NCBI GenBank assembly: GCA_020354595.1
Contig: CP070650.1
Span: 2,269,664-2,275,770, forward strand
Reading direction: 5' to 3'
Length of the DNA stretch: 6,107 nucleotides
Source: Myxococcales bacterium
Lineage (GTDB): Bacteria > Myxococcota_A > Polyangia > Polyangiales > Houyiibacteriaceae
A program made the position numbers and the translations under genes. Below the pieces are notes generated by a model that had not been told where the DNA came from, did no database searches, and saw nothing but the letters and a program-made list of their open reading frames with translations. Shown in pieces: positions 1-5,964 of the stretch (the stretch's first letter is position 1; the number at the start of each line of letters is the position of its first letter).

Positions 1-35
1 ACCGTGAGTCTCTGGTCATTCTTGCGGCTCGCTCC

Positions 36-55
36 CGCCGAGCCCGCGCTCGGCG
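36..55. repeat. GC-rich hairpin, 8-bp stem
   Basis: CGCCGAGC (36-43) and GCTCGGCG (48-55) are perfect inverted copies around a 4-base loop. The stem can extend by pairing GCTC (31-34) with GAGC (55-58) if two bases bulge out and the pairing at base 55 shifts. No T-run follows on either strand, so it is not a standard intrinsic terminator. It could be the stem of a terminator for a gene left of the window, or simply a product of high GC content. Confidence 0.5.
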
Positions 56-121
56 AGCGGGCCGAGGGGCTCTTCGCTCCGCCCACGGGAACGGCCCGTC
101 TGCGTACGGGGCGACAAGATG

Positions 122-159
122 AACTCGTCTTGCCCCAATCGCTGTCCGCAAGACGAGTT
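122..159. repeat. Perfect 11-bp inverted repeat, 16-nt loop
   Basis: AACTCGTCTTG (122-132) and CAAGACGAGTT (149-159) are exact reverse complements. A further partial copy, CAAGATGA, lies at 115-122 and can pair with the same left arm (bases 127-132, with one G-U pair). Two hairpins that exclude each other are therefore possible in the RNA. The sequence downstream on plus is A-rich (160-178) and no U-tract follows on either strand, so this is not a standard terminator. It lies about 145 nt upstream of the lipoprotein start. An operator or a structured leader are the main alternatives. Confidence 0.55.
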
Positions 160-292
160 AAAGAAAGACCCAAAAAAACCGTAGGACATCGCCTTCGTTT
201 CTGCGCGTTACTTGTAGAGCGAACGCCCCGGATCCGGTCCAGAGGGAGGCACACTCACGAGACGGGCCGAACGAAGTTCAACCATTTTTGAT

Positions 293-297
293 AGGAG
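293..297 (+). promoter_or_regulatory. Ribosome binding site of the DUF4136-type lipoprotein
   Basis: AGGAG lies 5 nt before an ATG at 303 and 8 nt before a second ATG at 306. It rules out an in-frame TTG at 288 as the start, since that codon lies upstream of the site. The choice between the two ATGs changes the protein by only one residue. Confidence 0.75.
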
Positions 298-302
298 TAA
301 GG

Positions 303-935
303 ATGATGCGTTTCCATGTTTTCTTCGTACTACTTCTTCTTCCGTCACTCTTGCTGTTGAGCTGCGGCGACAGCACCGTCGTCCAGACGGGGCAGATCAT
401 CGTGCGCGCCGATGAGGACGCGCCGTTCGAGTCGTACGAAACCTTCACCGTCGTGACCGCGGACATGGTCCCAGATGCGCCCCCGCTCGAAGAGGACGAG
501 CAGCTCTTCAACGATGACGTCAACGCGATGATCAAGGATGCGATGGAGAAGGAGCCCGTCTGCCTGACGTTCGTTGACCCCGACGAGATCGACGAAAACA
601 ACCCGCCCGACCTCTTCGCGGGCAACGGCCTCCGGACCGAAATGGAGGAAGGCTACTACTGGCAGTGCATCGGCGGCTGGTGGTGGGGCTATTGGGGCTG
701 GTACTGGGACCCGTGCAAGTGGGTCGCCCCGGTTCCTGTAGAGTGGGACGTGGGGAGCATGTTGATCCCCGTGGGACCGCCACCCGAAGGCGAGGACGTC
801 CAACCCGTATTCGCGGGGCTCGCGCAATCGGTCCTCGCTCCAGGCGAGGTCAATCCGGACAAAGTCAAGCAAGCCGTCGACGCCATCTTCCAACAGTGGC
901 CGGACAAGAGAACCTGTCCGGAGCCGGAAAACTAG
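303..935 (+). CDS. DUF4136-type lipoprotein with tryptophan-rich insert
   Basis: This predicted lipoprotein of 210 aa has no known reaction. Residues 3-20 are a hydrophobic signal with a lipobox LLSC ending at Cys21, so it should be lipidated and held in the envelope, probably at the outer membrane. The mature part has the marks I associate with DUF4136: a SYETFTV segment (44-50) after an acidic stretch, a DVGSMLI strand (149-155) and a closing helix KQAVDAIFQQWP (189-200). Between the first and last of these sits an acidic region (62-115) and a run very rich in Trp, Tyr and Gly (118-140, eight Trp) bracketed by Cys122 and Cys138. Two more cysteines are at 87 and 205, so disulfides are possible. 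The start follows the AGGAG at 293-297. The gene converges on the minus-strand block and ends 22 nt from the PLD-like stop. The lipoprotein call is strong; the family call is by recalled motif pattern. Confidence 0.8.
   Translation: MMRFHVFFVLLLLPSLLLLSCGDSTVVQTGQIIVRADEDAPFESYETFTVVTADMVPDAPPLEEDEQLFNDDVNAMIKDAMEKEPVCLTFVDPDEIDENNPPDLFAGNGLRTEMEEGYYWQCIGGWWWGYWGWYWDPCKWVAPVPVEWDVGSMLIPVGPPPEGEDVQPVFAGLAQSVLAPGEVNPDKVKQAVDAIFQQWPDKRTCPEPEN
900..921. repeat. 7-bp hairpin between convergent genes
   Basis: CCGGACA (900-906) and TGTCCGG (915-921) form a perfect stem with an 8-base loop. It lies inside the last codons of the lipoprotein gene and 37 nt beyond the stop of the minus-strand PLD-like gene. 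It is the only clear hairpin near the convergent 3' ends, so it may slow transcription from both sides. With no T-tract on either strand it is at best a weak terminator. Confidence 0.35.
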
Positions 936-957
936 ACCTCATCTCGGAAATCGCGCT

Positions 958-1527
958 CTAGATCTCGTCGAGGGGCATCTCGCATTCGTCCCGTAGACGA
1001 CAATCGGCGCACTCGTCGCCGCGCCAGATGCGGTCGTAGCGATCTTGGACCTGGTCGATGACCTGTTCGTCCGAGGTGAGGATGCCCATTTCAAAGTTGC
1101 GTCGACCCTCCCCTTTGGCACCCAGGCCCGCGCCGGTCCAGTTGGCGCTCCCGAGGTAGACGAAGCGCGCGTCGACTACGACGGTCTTCAGGTGCACGCG
1201 AGGGCAGACGCGCATCTCGACGCCACCGGCGACCAGCTCCGGCTGCGCGTCGAAGCTCTTTCGGAAAGGACGCGACGGGAGCGCCGCGTGCAAGATGCGA
1301 AGCTCGACGCCTCGCTGCGCGAGCTCGGCAAAGACCTCGAGGACCGAACGATAGTTGCCACGCCGACTCCGGCGCACGCCCGGAACCGCGTTGGGATTCT
1401 CGACCATGAGCTCTTTGAGGTTGGCGGTCGCGACCCACACACTGCGCTCCGCCTCGAGCACGGACTTGGTCACCTGCTCGTAGTGATCGCGATCGGCGAG
1501 AAGCTGAAGGGGAACCGCGCGGCGCAC
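958..1527 (-). CDS. Phospholipase D-like (single HKD) protein with cysteine tail
   Basis: This 189-aa member of the PLD superfamily would cleave phosphodiester bonds through a phospho-histidine intermediate. One full HKD motif is present: His112, Lys114 and Asp119, followed by the usual GSANW (126-130) and a downstream Glu at 146. Residues 7-35 match the start of a PLD fold (LQLLADRDHY, then a strand at 29-35). Small proteins with a single HKD, such as the nuclease Nuc, form the active site as dimers, so a nuclease or a phospholipase is possible. The tail carries Cys173, Cys176 and Cys182 (C-x2-C-x5-C), an arrangement suited to binding metal. The start is a GTG with no clear Shine-Dalgarno; an in-frame TGA lies just upstream and no better start exists. 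It lies 69 nt after the transporter stop on the same strand and may be last in that operon. Substrate and cellular site are unknown; I see no signal peptide. Confidence 0.8.
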   Translation of the reverse strand: MRRAVPLQLLADRDHYEQVTKSVLEAERSVWVATANLKELMVENPNAVPGVRRSRRGNYRSVLEVFAELAQRGVELRILHAALPSRPFRKSFDAQPELVAGGVEMRVCPRVHLKTVVVDARFVYLGSANWTGAGLGAKGEGRRNFEMGILTSDEQVIDQVQDRYDRIWRGDECADCRLRDECEMPLDEI

Positions 1528-1581
1528 CAGAGAGAGGATACGTCACGATGCTCGAAGCACAGAGAAAGAGGCGTGGCAATA

Positions 1582-1602
1582 CTCAGATCTCAGACCTCAG
1601 TC
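1582..1602 (-). repeat. Three heptad repeats giving stops in all three frames
   Basis: Three 7-base units (CTCAGAT, CTCAGAC, CTCAGTC on plus) lie in tandem over the end of the transporter gene. On the minus strand each contains TGA, at 1599-1597, 1592-1590 and 1585-1583. A step of seven bases shifts the frame by one each time, so stops occur in all three frames. The first is the stop of the transporter. Confidence 0.6.
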
Positions 1603-3651
1603 CATCTCGCGATACTGCTCTTCCTCCGGCTCCTCGTCGGCGTCCAAGAACGCCAGGTCCTTTTGGCTGAAGAGGCGATCGAGGCCGCGACGGATGGGGA
1701 CGAGCATCGCAATGCACAGAGGAAATAGGACGCCGAATGAGGACTCCTTCACCGTCCACAAGAAGATCAGGCAGGCGACCTGGATCAACGTGAACGTGTG
1801 GAGCACCGTGCGCGACACACGCCGGACGTAGTGCGTCGGCGGATACAGCGTCGGATCGGTCACCCAGAGCTTGAGCCGATCGACGAACTGGTTCCCTCGA
1901 AGCGACGCGATACCCATGAACAAGAACAAACCGAACACGACAGACATCGGAATCTCGCGTAGTAGCCCGAGAAAAAGAAGCGAACCGCCAATCAGCAGGT
2001 GAACGACCAACGGCGTCAGCCGGTTCTCCTCCACGGAGATGATGTGCTCGCCGTGGGCGTGGTGGCGCACGGTCGCCAACGCGCGAACGTGGTTCAGCGA
2101 GCGTACCGTCGCGGCAACCAGCCAAGGCAGCCCAAAAGCAGCGCACACCGCAACGAGGACCGAGATGACGGCCATGTCCAGGTTGTAGCCCGCGCCCTTT
2201 TTCAAGCGATGGTGCGGGCTGTTGACGATGCGTACCGTGATGTTCTGGTCGAGAAAGAGGAGCACCGTCGCAAGCCCCGCGATGGGGACCGACGCGATCC
2301 AAAACCAAACGGGGGCATCGGTTGGACTGACGAGCCAAGGCCGCCCGCTCGTGGTGGCGAACTGGTCGGGAACCGCGAGGTGATCGAGCTCGATGGGTCG
2401 CATGGCCCAGGCGGCGGCTGTCATCAGCGTGATCGCGATCGCAGGGCCAAAGTCCGCGAGAAACTCGCGGGCGGTTTGCGTCAGGAGGGGCTTCTGGCGC
2501 ACGCGCGAGAGCTGTTGCGCGATGACGTAGGTCCCCAACGCCAACACCAGTGCGAGGAGCTCGCCCGTCGTCGGCACCTCCTCGCCGAGGATGTCGCCCA
2601 GGATGTCGCGAAGCGCCTCGGTGATGAAGATCGCCGAGATTAGCGCGGCAAAGATCTCGTCCGTGAAGCGGGTGAAATATCGGATGTAGCGGCTGGCATT
2701 CGTCAGAGCGAGAACCATCATCATGACGGCCGTCCAGGTCCCGATCCAGAACAGCCCAGGCAAGAACGGGACACCCAACTGCTTACATAGGATGTAGAGG
2801 AGCGCGATGAAGATGGTGACAGGACCGGTGCTCCCGAGGAGCGTCAACGGCTGCCCGGCGAAGAGGGCATACGTCACGCCGCCGATCGCGGTTGCGAGAA
2901 TCGCCTCGACGGTGCCGATCTCTCCATCCGTGAGAAACGCGAGCAGACCCCCAAACGCGATCGAGGGTGCCAGGCATGCGAAGAAAAGGAAGAGAATCGT
3001 CGCGAGGCCCTTGCTGTTGAGACCGTCGGTGAAATCGCCGACGTAGAAGGGCCGCTTTCGTCTGATGTCCGCCATGAGCCCCGCGCCAAATCCGACGTCG
3101 GCAGGAGCCACGCTCGGATACGTCGGCACCATCGACGGCCTTCGTTGGTCGGGGGGCGCTTCGACGTACTCGAGATAGAGCTGATAGGTGGCAAGCACCT
3201 GCATCGGGTCATTCGCGCCGATGATCGACGCGCTGAAGCGCTCGTCGTGGAGCATCCAGCCGAATGGCTCGAGCTCCTCGTTCGACGGTGTCGCTGCTCC
3301 ATAGGGCGCGACGACCAGCCACACGTAGTGAACCTTCTCGTGGTCGCTTGCGCGGACGCCTTCGGGCACGCGGACCAGCGCACACCGATCGGTATCGCCA
3401 TTCTGCGCTTCAAAACGAACTCGAATGACGCCAACGCCGCCACCGAGATCTCGAAGCTCCCCTTCGCCGCGTTCGTCCAGAGTCGCCTGGATCGCGCCTC
3501 GCTGTCGAGCGTGCAACTTGCCGCAGTCGACGAGCTCGTCGAGTGCCTGCTGGATCAGCTCCTGCAGATCGCTGGCAGCCAGGTCGAGAAAGATCTCGCT
3601 GTCGTGAAGTCGCTTCTGCAAGCCAATCCCGGTCGAAGCTCGGAGGGTCAC
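1597..3651 (-). CDS. SLC4/band 3-family bicarbonate transporter with cytoplasmic EIIA-like domain
   Basis: This 684-aa inner-membrane carrier probably moves bicarbonate or carbonate, likely with Na+. Residues 12-167 look like the cytoplasmic domain of animal band 3 and Na+/bicarbonate carriers, which has a PTS EIIA-like fold: helix 27-42, a VHYVWLVVAP strand (107-116) and EPFGWMLHDERF (128-139), where animal proteins have the ILLGP strand and the IGRSIATLMTDE helix. A linker leads to GLMADIRRKRPFY (191-203), where the membrane domain starts. Membrane motifs include DFTD (206-209), FGGLL (233-237), FAGQPLT (264-270), STGP (274-277), FTRFTDE (326-332), FLDQNIT (466-472), KKGAGYNLDM (484-493) and LPWLVAATVRS (508-518). 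About 14 membrane spans are expected between 212 and 655. The tail ends in an acidic run with LDADEE (669-674). The long extracellular loop of animal members is missing. Asp468 and FAGQPLT favour the Na+-coupled branch over Cl- exchangers. The start is a GTG with a weak ribosome site; no other in-frame start was found between it and the upstream gene. It lies 67 nt after the M20 stop. Confidence 0.9.
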   Translation of the reverse strand: MTLRASTGIGLQKRLHDSEIFLDLAASDLQELIQQALDELVDCGKLHARQRGAIQATLDERGEGELRDLGGGVGVIRVRFEAQNGDTDRCALVRVPEGVRASDHEKVHYVWLVVAPYGAATPSNEELEPFGWMLHDERFSASIIGANDPMQVLATYQLYLEYVEAPPDQRRPSMVPTYPSVAPADVGFGAGLMADIRRKRPFYVGDFTDGLNSKGLATILFLFFACLAPSIAFGGLLAFLTDGEIGTVEAILATAIGGVTYALFAGQPLTLLGSTGPVTIFIALLYILCKQLGVPFLPGLFWIGTWTAVMMMVLALTNASRYIRYFTRFTDEIFAALISAIFITEALRDILGDILGEEVPTTGELLALVLALGTYVIAQQLSRVRQKPLLTQTAREFLADFGPAIAITLMTAAAWAMRPIELDHLAVPDQFATTSGRPWLVSPTDAPVWFWIASVPIAGLATVLLFLDQNITVRIVNSPHHRLKKGAGYNLDMAVISVLVAVCAAFGLPWLVAATVRSLNHVRALATVRHHAHGEHIISVEENRLTPLVVHLLIGGSLLFLGLLREIPMSVVFGLFLFMGIASLRGNQFVDRLKLWVTDPTLYPPTHYVRRVSRTVLHTFTLIQVACLIFLWTVKESSFGVLFPLCIAMLVPIRRGLDRLFSQKDLAFLDADEEPEEEQYREMD

Positions 3652-3718
3652 CGATCTCGCGCCCCAAGGGAAGCACGAAGTGACTTGTGAGCCGCGTGGG
3701 CGACGCGCCGCAGCGGTT

Positions 3719-5059
3719 TCACGGCACGCCGATACAACGACGGACGACTCGCATCAGGGTCTCGGTCCCCCACGCCAACCCGTCCACCGGAATTCGCTCA
3801 TTGTGGCCGTGAAACATGTCGGCGAAACGCAGCGTGGGCGGCAGCCTCACGGGCGCGAAGCCATACCACTTGGCCCCGATCGAGGTGAACGCCTTGGCGT
3901 CGGTGAACCCTTGCAAGATGAAGGGCACCACCGGCACGCCAGGCGCTTGCTCAGCCATGATGTCGTGTATGACGGAGTAAAGCGAGGACTCCTTGGGCTC
4001 GGTTACGACCGGCGGAAGGGAGTGAATCACATCGAGCTGGATGTTGGCGCCGAGCACTGCACTGAGCTCGCGCATGAAGTCGTCCTCGGTTTGCCCGGGA
4101 AGAATGCGTCCATCGATCTGCGCTTCCGCAGAGCCCGGAATCACGTTGGTCTTGCTACCCGCGCGCAGCACGGTGGGAGAAGCGGTGTTGCCCAGCAGTG
4201 CGCGAAAGGCGCGCTTGACCGAGGCGTCGGGTAGCACGTTGAGCATCATGGGACCGAACGTCGGGCTACCGAGGAGCTTGATGACGGGTCGGACGGCCCC
4301 GGGCAGGTGCGACGCCAGCGCGCCGATGAACTCTTGAACGGATTCCGATGCATGGCGCGGCAACCCTTCCTTTCCGAGTCGCGCGATCGCGTCGGCCAGC
4401 TGAACGACCGCCGAATCCTCGCGGGGCATCGAGCCGTGACCCGGTTCCCCGGTGGCGCGTGCCCGCACCCAGCACACACCCTTCTCCGCAACCTGCACGG
4501 TGAAGAAGCTCTTGCCTGCCACCTGGATGTTGAACCCACCCCCCTCGCCGATGGCAAACTCACTCTTTACGAGGTCGGTGTGGTTCTCGCAGAGCCAGAG
4601 GGAGCCATGGCGGCAACCCGCTTCTTCGTCGGCGACTCCTGCGAAGATCAGGTCCCGTTTGGGCTTCACGCCCTCCCGCGCGAGGCGCGTGATGATCGCC
4701 ACCGACATGGCCGCCATGTTCTTCATGTCGATCGCGCCGCGTCCCCAAAGGCACCCCTCGTGGACCTCGCCGCAAAACGGCGGGTGCTCCCAGCACGAGG
4801 GGTCTGCTTCCACCACGTCGAGGTGCGCGGTGAGCAGCAGGGGTGGCTCTTCGCCGGTGCCGTGAATGCGGGTCACTACGTTGCCCCGCCCCGGAGCGCT
4901 TTGCAGCACGGTCGGCTCGAGCCCAGCCGCGCTCAGCTCTTCGGCGAGCAGCTCGGCGGCGGGAAGCTCGTTGCCCGGCGGGTTGGTCGTATCGATGCGC
5001 AGCAATTGTTGACAGAGCCGAAACGCATGCTCCGTGAGCTCCAGATCTCGTTCCGTCAT
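3719..5059 (-). CDS. M20-family zinc metallopeptidase
   Basis: This 446-aa cytoplasmic hydrolase of the M20 family (relatives: ArgE, DapE, CPG2, aminoacylase, PM20D1) should cut an amide bond next to a free carboxylate using two zinc ions. The expected residues are visible: His79 and Asp81 in HLDVV, Asp111 bridging the metals in GRGAIDMKN, the pair Glu145-Glu146 in ADEEAG (general base and ligand), an acidic ligand near Glu172 in GEGGG, His208 in GHGSMP of the lid/dimerisation domain (about 190-340), and His417 in HGHNE. Nothing is missing and the length suits the carboxypeptidase S/PM20D1-like branch. Substrate cannot be told from sequence; N-acyl amino acids or dipeptides are typical. No signal peptide is seen. 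The ATG lies 6 nt after the Ku stop, with a weak AGAAG 9 nt upstream that lies inside the Ku end, so co-transcription and translational coupling with Ku are likely. I see no functional reason for that pairing. Confidence 0.92.
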   Translation of the reverse strand: MTERDLELTEHAFRLCQQLLRIDTTNPPGNELPAAELLAEELSAAGLEPTVLQSAPGRGNVVTRIHGTGEEPPLLLTAHLDVVEADPSCWEHPPFCGEVHEGCLWGRGAIDMKNMAAMSVAIITRLAREGVKPKRDLIFAGVADEEAGCRHGSLWLCENHTDLVKSEFAIGEGGGFNIQVAGKSFFTVQVAEKGVCWVRARATGEPGHGSMPREDSAVVQLADAIARLGKEGLPRHASESVQEFIGALASHLPGAVRPVIKLLGSPTFGPMMLNVLPDASVKRAFRALLGNTASPTVLRAGSKTNVIPGSAEAQIDGRILPGQTEDDFMRELSAVLGANIQLDVIHSLPPVVTEPKESSLYSVIHDIMAEQAPGVPVVPFILQGFTDAKAFTSIGAKWYGFAPVRLPPTLRFADMFHGHNERIPVDGLAWGTETLMRVVRRCIGVP

Positions 5060-5065
5060 GACTCG

Positions 5066-5926
5066 CTACTTCTGTTTACTAGAAGCAGCCTTCTTTTTGC
5101 GCGTTTTCTTTGCGGCGGCCTTCTTCGGGGGTTTGAGCTTGCCCTTTTTACCGCTCTGCGACTGCTCGACGCTCGCCTTCAGCGCCTCGAAGAGGTCGAT
5201 GACCTTCGCCTGGGGAGCCTCGGGTGTCGTGGTGATTTCGTGCCCGGCTACCTTTTCCTCGACGGCCTCCAACACGCGCGCCCGAAACTCGTCGCGGAAT
5301 CTTTCCGCTTCGAATCGGTCCTCGCTCAGCTGCTCGATCAGCTGCCTGGCCATCTTGGTCTCCGCCGGCTTGAACGAAACCTCGTCGCCGAGATCGATGT
5401 CAGCGAAGTCGCGCACCTCGTTTTCGTAGAAGAGCTGATGCATGATCAAGCCCTGCTTGTAGGGGCGAATCAAAACCAGATGGCTCTTGCCCCGCGTCAC
5501 GTGGTGCCCGAGCGCCACGCGCCCCGTCTCCTGCATGGCCTCCGACAGCAGCCGGTAAGCCTTATGACCGCCTTTATCGGGGCCCAGGTAGTAGGATTTC
5601 TCCACGTGAACGAAGTCGACGCTGTCGAGAGGCACGAACTCGAGGATCTCGAGATTGTGGGTCTTCTCTTCCTCGAGGGCTTTGAGCTCGTCGGCATCGA
5701 AGCGGACGTATTGCCCCTTGGCGTACTCGTAGCCTTTGATTAGGTCAGAGCGCTGCACGACCTCGTCGTCGGTGGGGCAATAGACCTGATACTTGATCCG
5801 GTTGCCGCACTTGTCGTGCAGTTGGTGAAACTTGACGCCTTCGGCGCTCGCGGCCGTATAGATCTTGAACGGGATCGACACGAGGCCGAAGGACAACGTC
5901 CCTGAGCTAATGGCACGCGCGGGCAC
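5066..5926 (-). CDS. ku: Ku, non-homologous end-joining DNA-end binding protein
   Basis: Bacterial Ku forms a homodimeric ring on DNA double-strand ends, protects them and recruits LigD. The 286-aa product opens with ARAISSGTLSFGLVSIPFKIY, the classic Ku start, followed by LHDKCGNRIKY (about 36-46), KGYEY (64-68) and the core up to about residue 250. Residues 258-286 are a lysine-rich tail (13 Lys and 1 Arg in 29), typical of bacterial Ku and thought to help threading and DNA contact. I chose the GTG at 5926-5924 because family homology begins there. The frame stays open upstream to 6076, but those 50 codons show no Ku similarity and lie antisense to the ligD-like start. No good Shine-Dalgarno precedes this GTG; a TATCAT box lies only 6 nt before it, so a leaderless message is possible. 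The gene is divergent from the ligD-like gene and followed closely by the M20 gene. Confidence 0.95.
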   Translation of the reverse strand: MPARAISSGTLSFGLVSIPFKIYTAASAEGVKFHQLHDKCGNRIKYQVYCPTDDEVVQRSDLIKGYEYAKGQYVRFDADELKALEEEKTHNLEILEFVPLDSVDFVHVEKSYYLGPDKGGHKAYRLLSEAMQETGRVALGHHVTRGKSHLVLIRPYKQGLIMHQLFYENEVRDFADIDLGDEVSFKPAETKMARQLIEQLSEDRFEAERFRDEFRARVLEAVEEKVAGHEITTTPEAPQAKVIDLFEALKASVEQSQSGKKGKLKPPKKAAAKKTRKKKAASSKQK

Positions 5927-5964
5927 CAGATCATGATAGATCGCATCGAAGGAATGGCGAAGAG
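5927..5964. promoter_or_regulatory. Shared divergent promoter region between ku and ligD-like gene
   Basis: About 38 bp separate the two chosen start codons. An 8-bp palindrome ATCATGAT lies at 5930-5937. On the minus strand TATCAT (5938-5933) matches 5 of 6 bases of a -10 box and lies 6 nt before the ku GTG, with a poor -35 (TTCGCC) 17 nt further up, inside the start region of the opposite gene. On plus, CATGAT (5932-5937) is a weaker -10 candidate. AAGGA (5949-5953) may be the ribosome site of the ligD-like gene. Promoter calls are by eye and tentative; the divergent layout itself is firm. Confidence 0.35.

Larger units (their letters stand above)
1..302. other. Left intergenic region with inverted repeats, no convincing gene
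   Basis: No credible gene is visible here. The plus frame is open from the edge to a TGA at 289-291, but its product is arginine-rich, low in complexity and resembles no family I know. A 57-codon minus ORF (189-16) is equally unconvincing. The region holds a GC-rich hairpin (36-55), an 11-bp inverted repeat (122-159), an A-rich run (160-178), a 10-bp palindrome CCGGATCCGG (228-237) and the ribosome binding site of the next gene (293-297). I cannot name a sigma-70 promoter with confidence. The region is probably the leader and promoter of the lipoprotein gene plus the 3' flank of something to the left. Confidence 0.6.

Noticed and set aside
16..189. 57-residue minus-strand ORF starting with ATG at 189
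   Set aside because: An AAGG lies only 2 nt before the ATG, which is too close. The product is low complexity (Gly, Arg, Ser, Glu, Pro) with no known motif, and the hairpins in it suggest non-coding DNA.
228..237. 10-bp palindrome CCGGATCCGG as an operator
   Set aside because: A single short GC-rich palindrome with no second copy; expected by chance often enough that no function can be claimed.
4..291. 95-residue plus-strand ORF at the left edge
   Set aside because: Arginine-rich, no recognisable motif, no ribosome site, and it spans strong inverted repeats; most likely chance in GC-rich DNA.
900..921. Bidirectional intrinsic terminator for the convergent genes
   Set aside because: The stem is only 7 bp and no T-run follows on either strand, so it is recorded as a hairpin only.
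1597..3651. SulP/SLC26-type transporter as an alternative name for the carrier
   Set aside because: SulP proteins end in a STAS domain and share only a distant fold. Here the N-terminal EIIA-like domain and the KKGAGYNLDM, DFTD and LDADEE motifs fit SLC4.
4307..5743. 478-residue plus-strand ORF opposite the M20 and Ku genes
   Set aside because: It is antisense to two genes with clear catalytic or family motifs and has no recognisable domain itself; such long shadows are common in GC-rich DNA.
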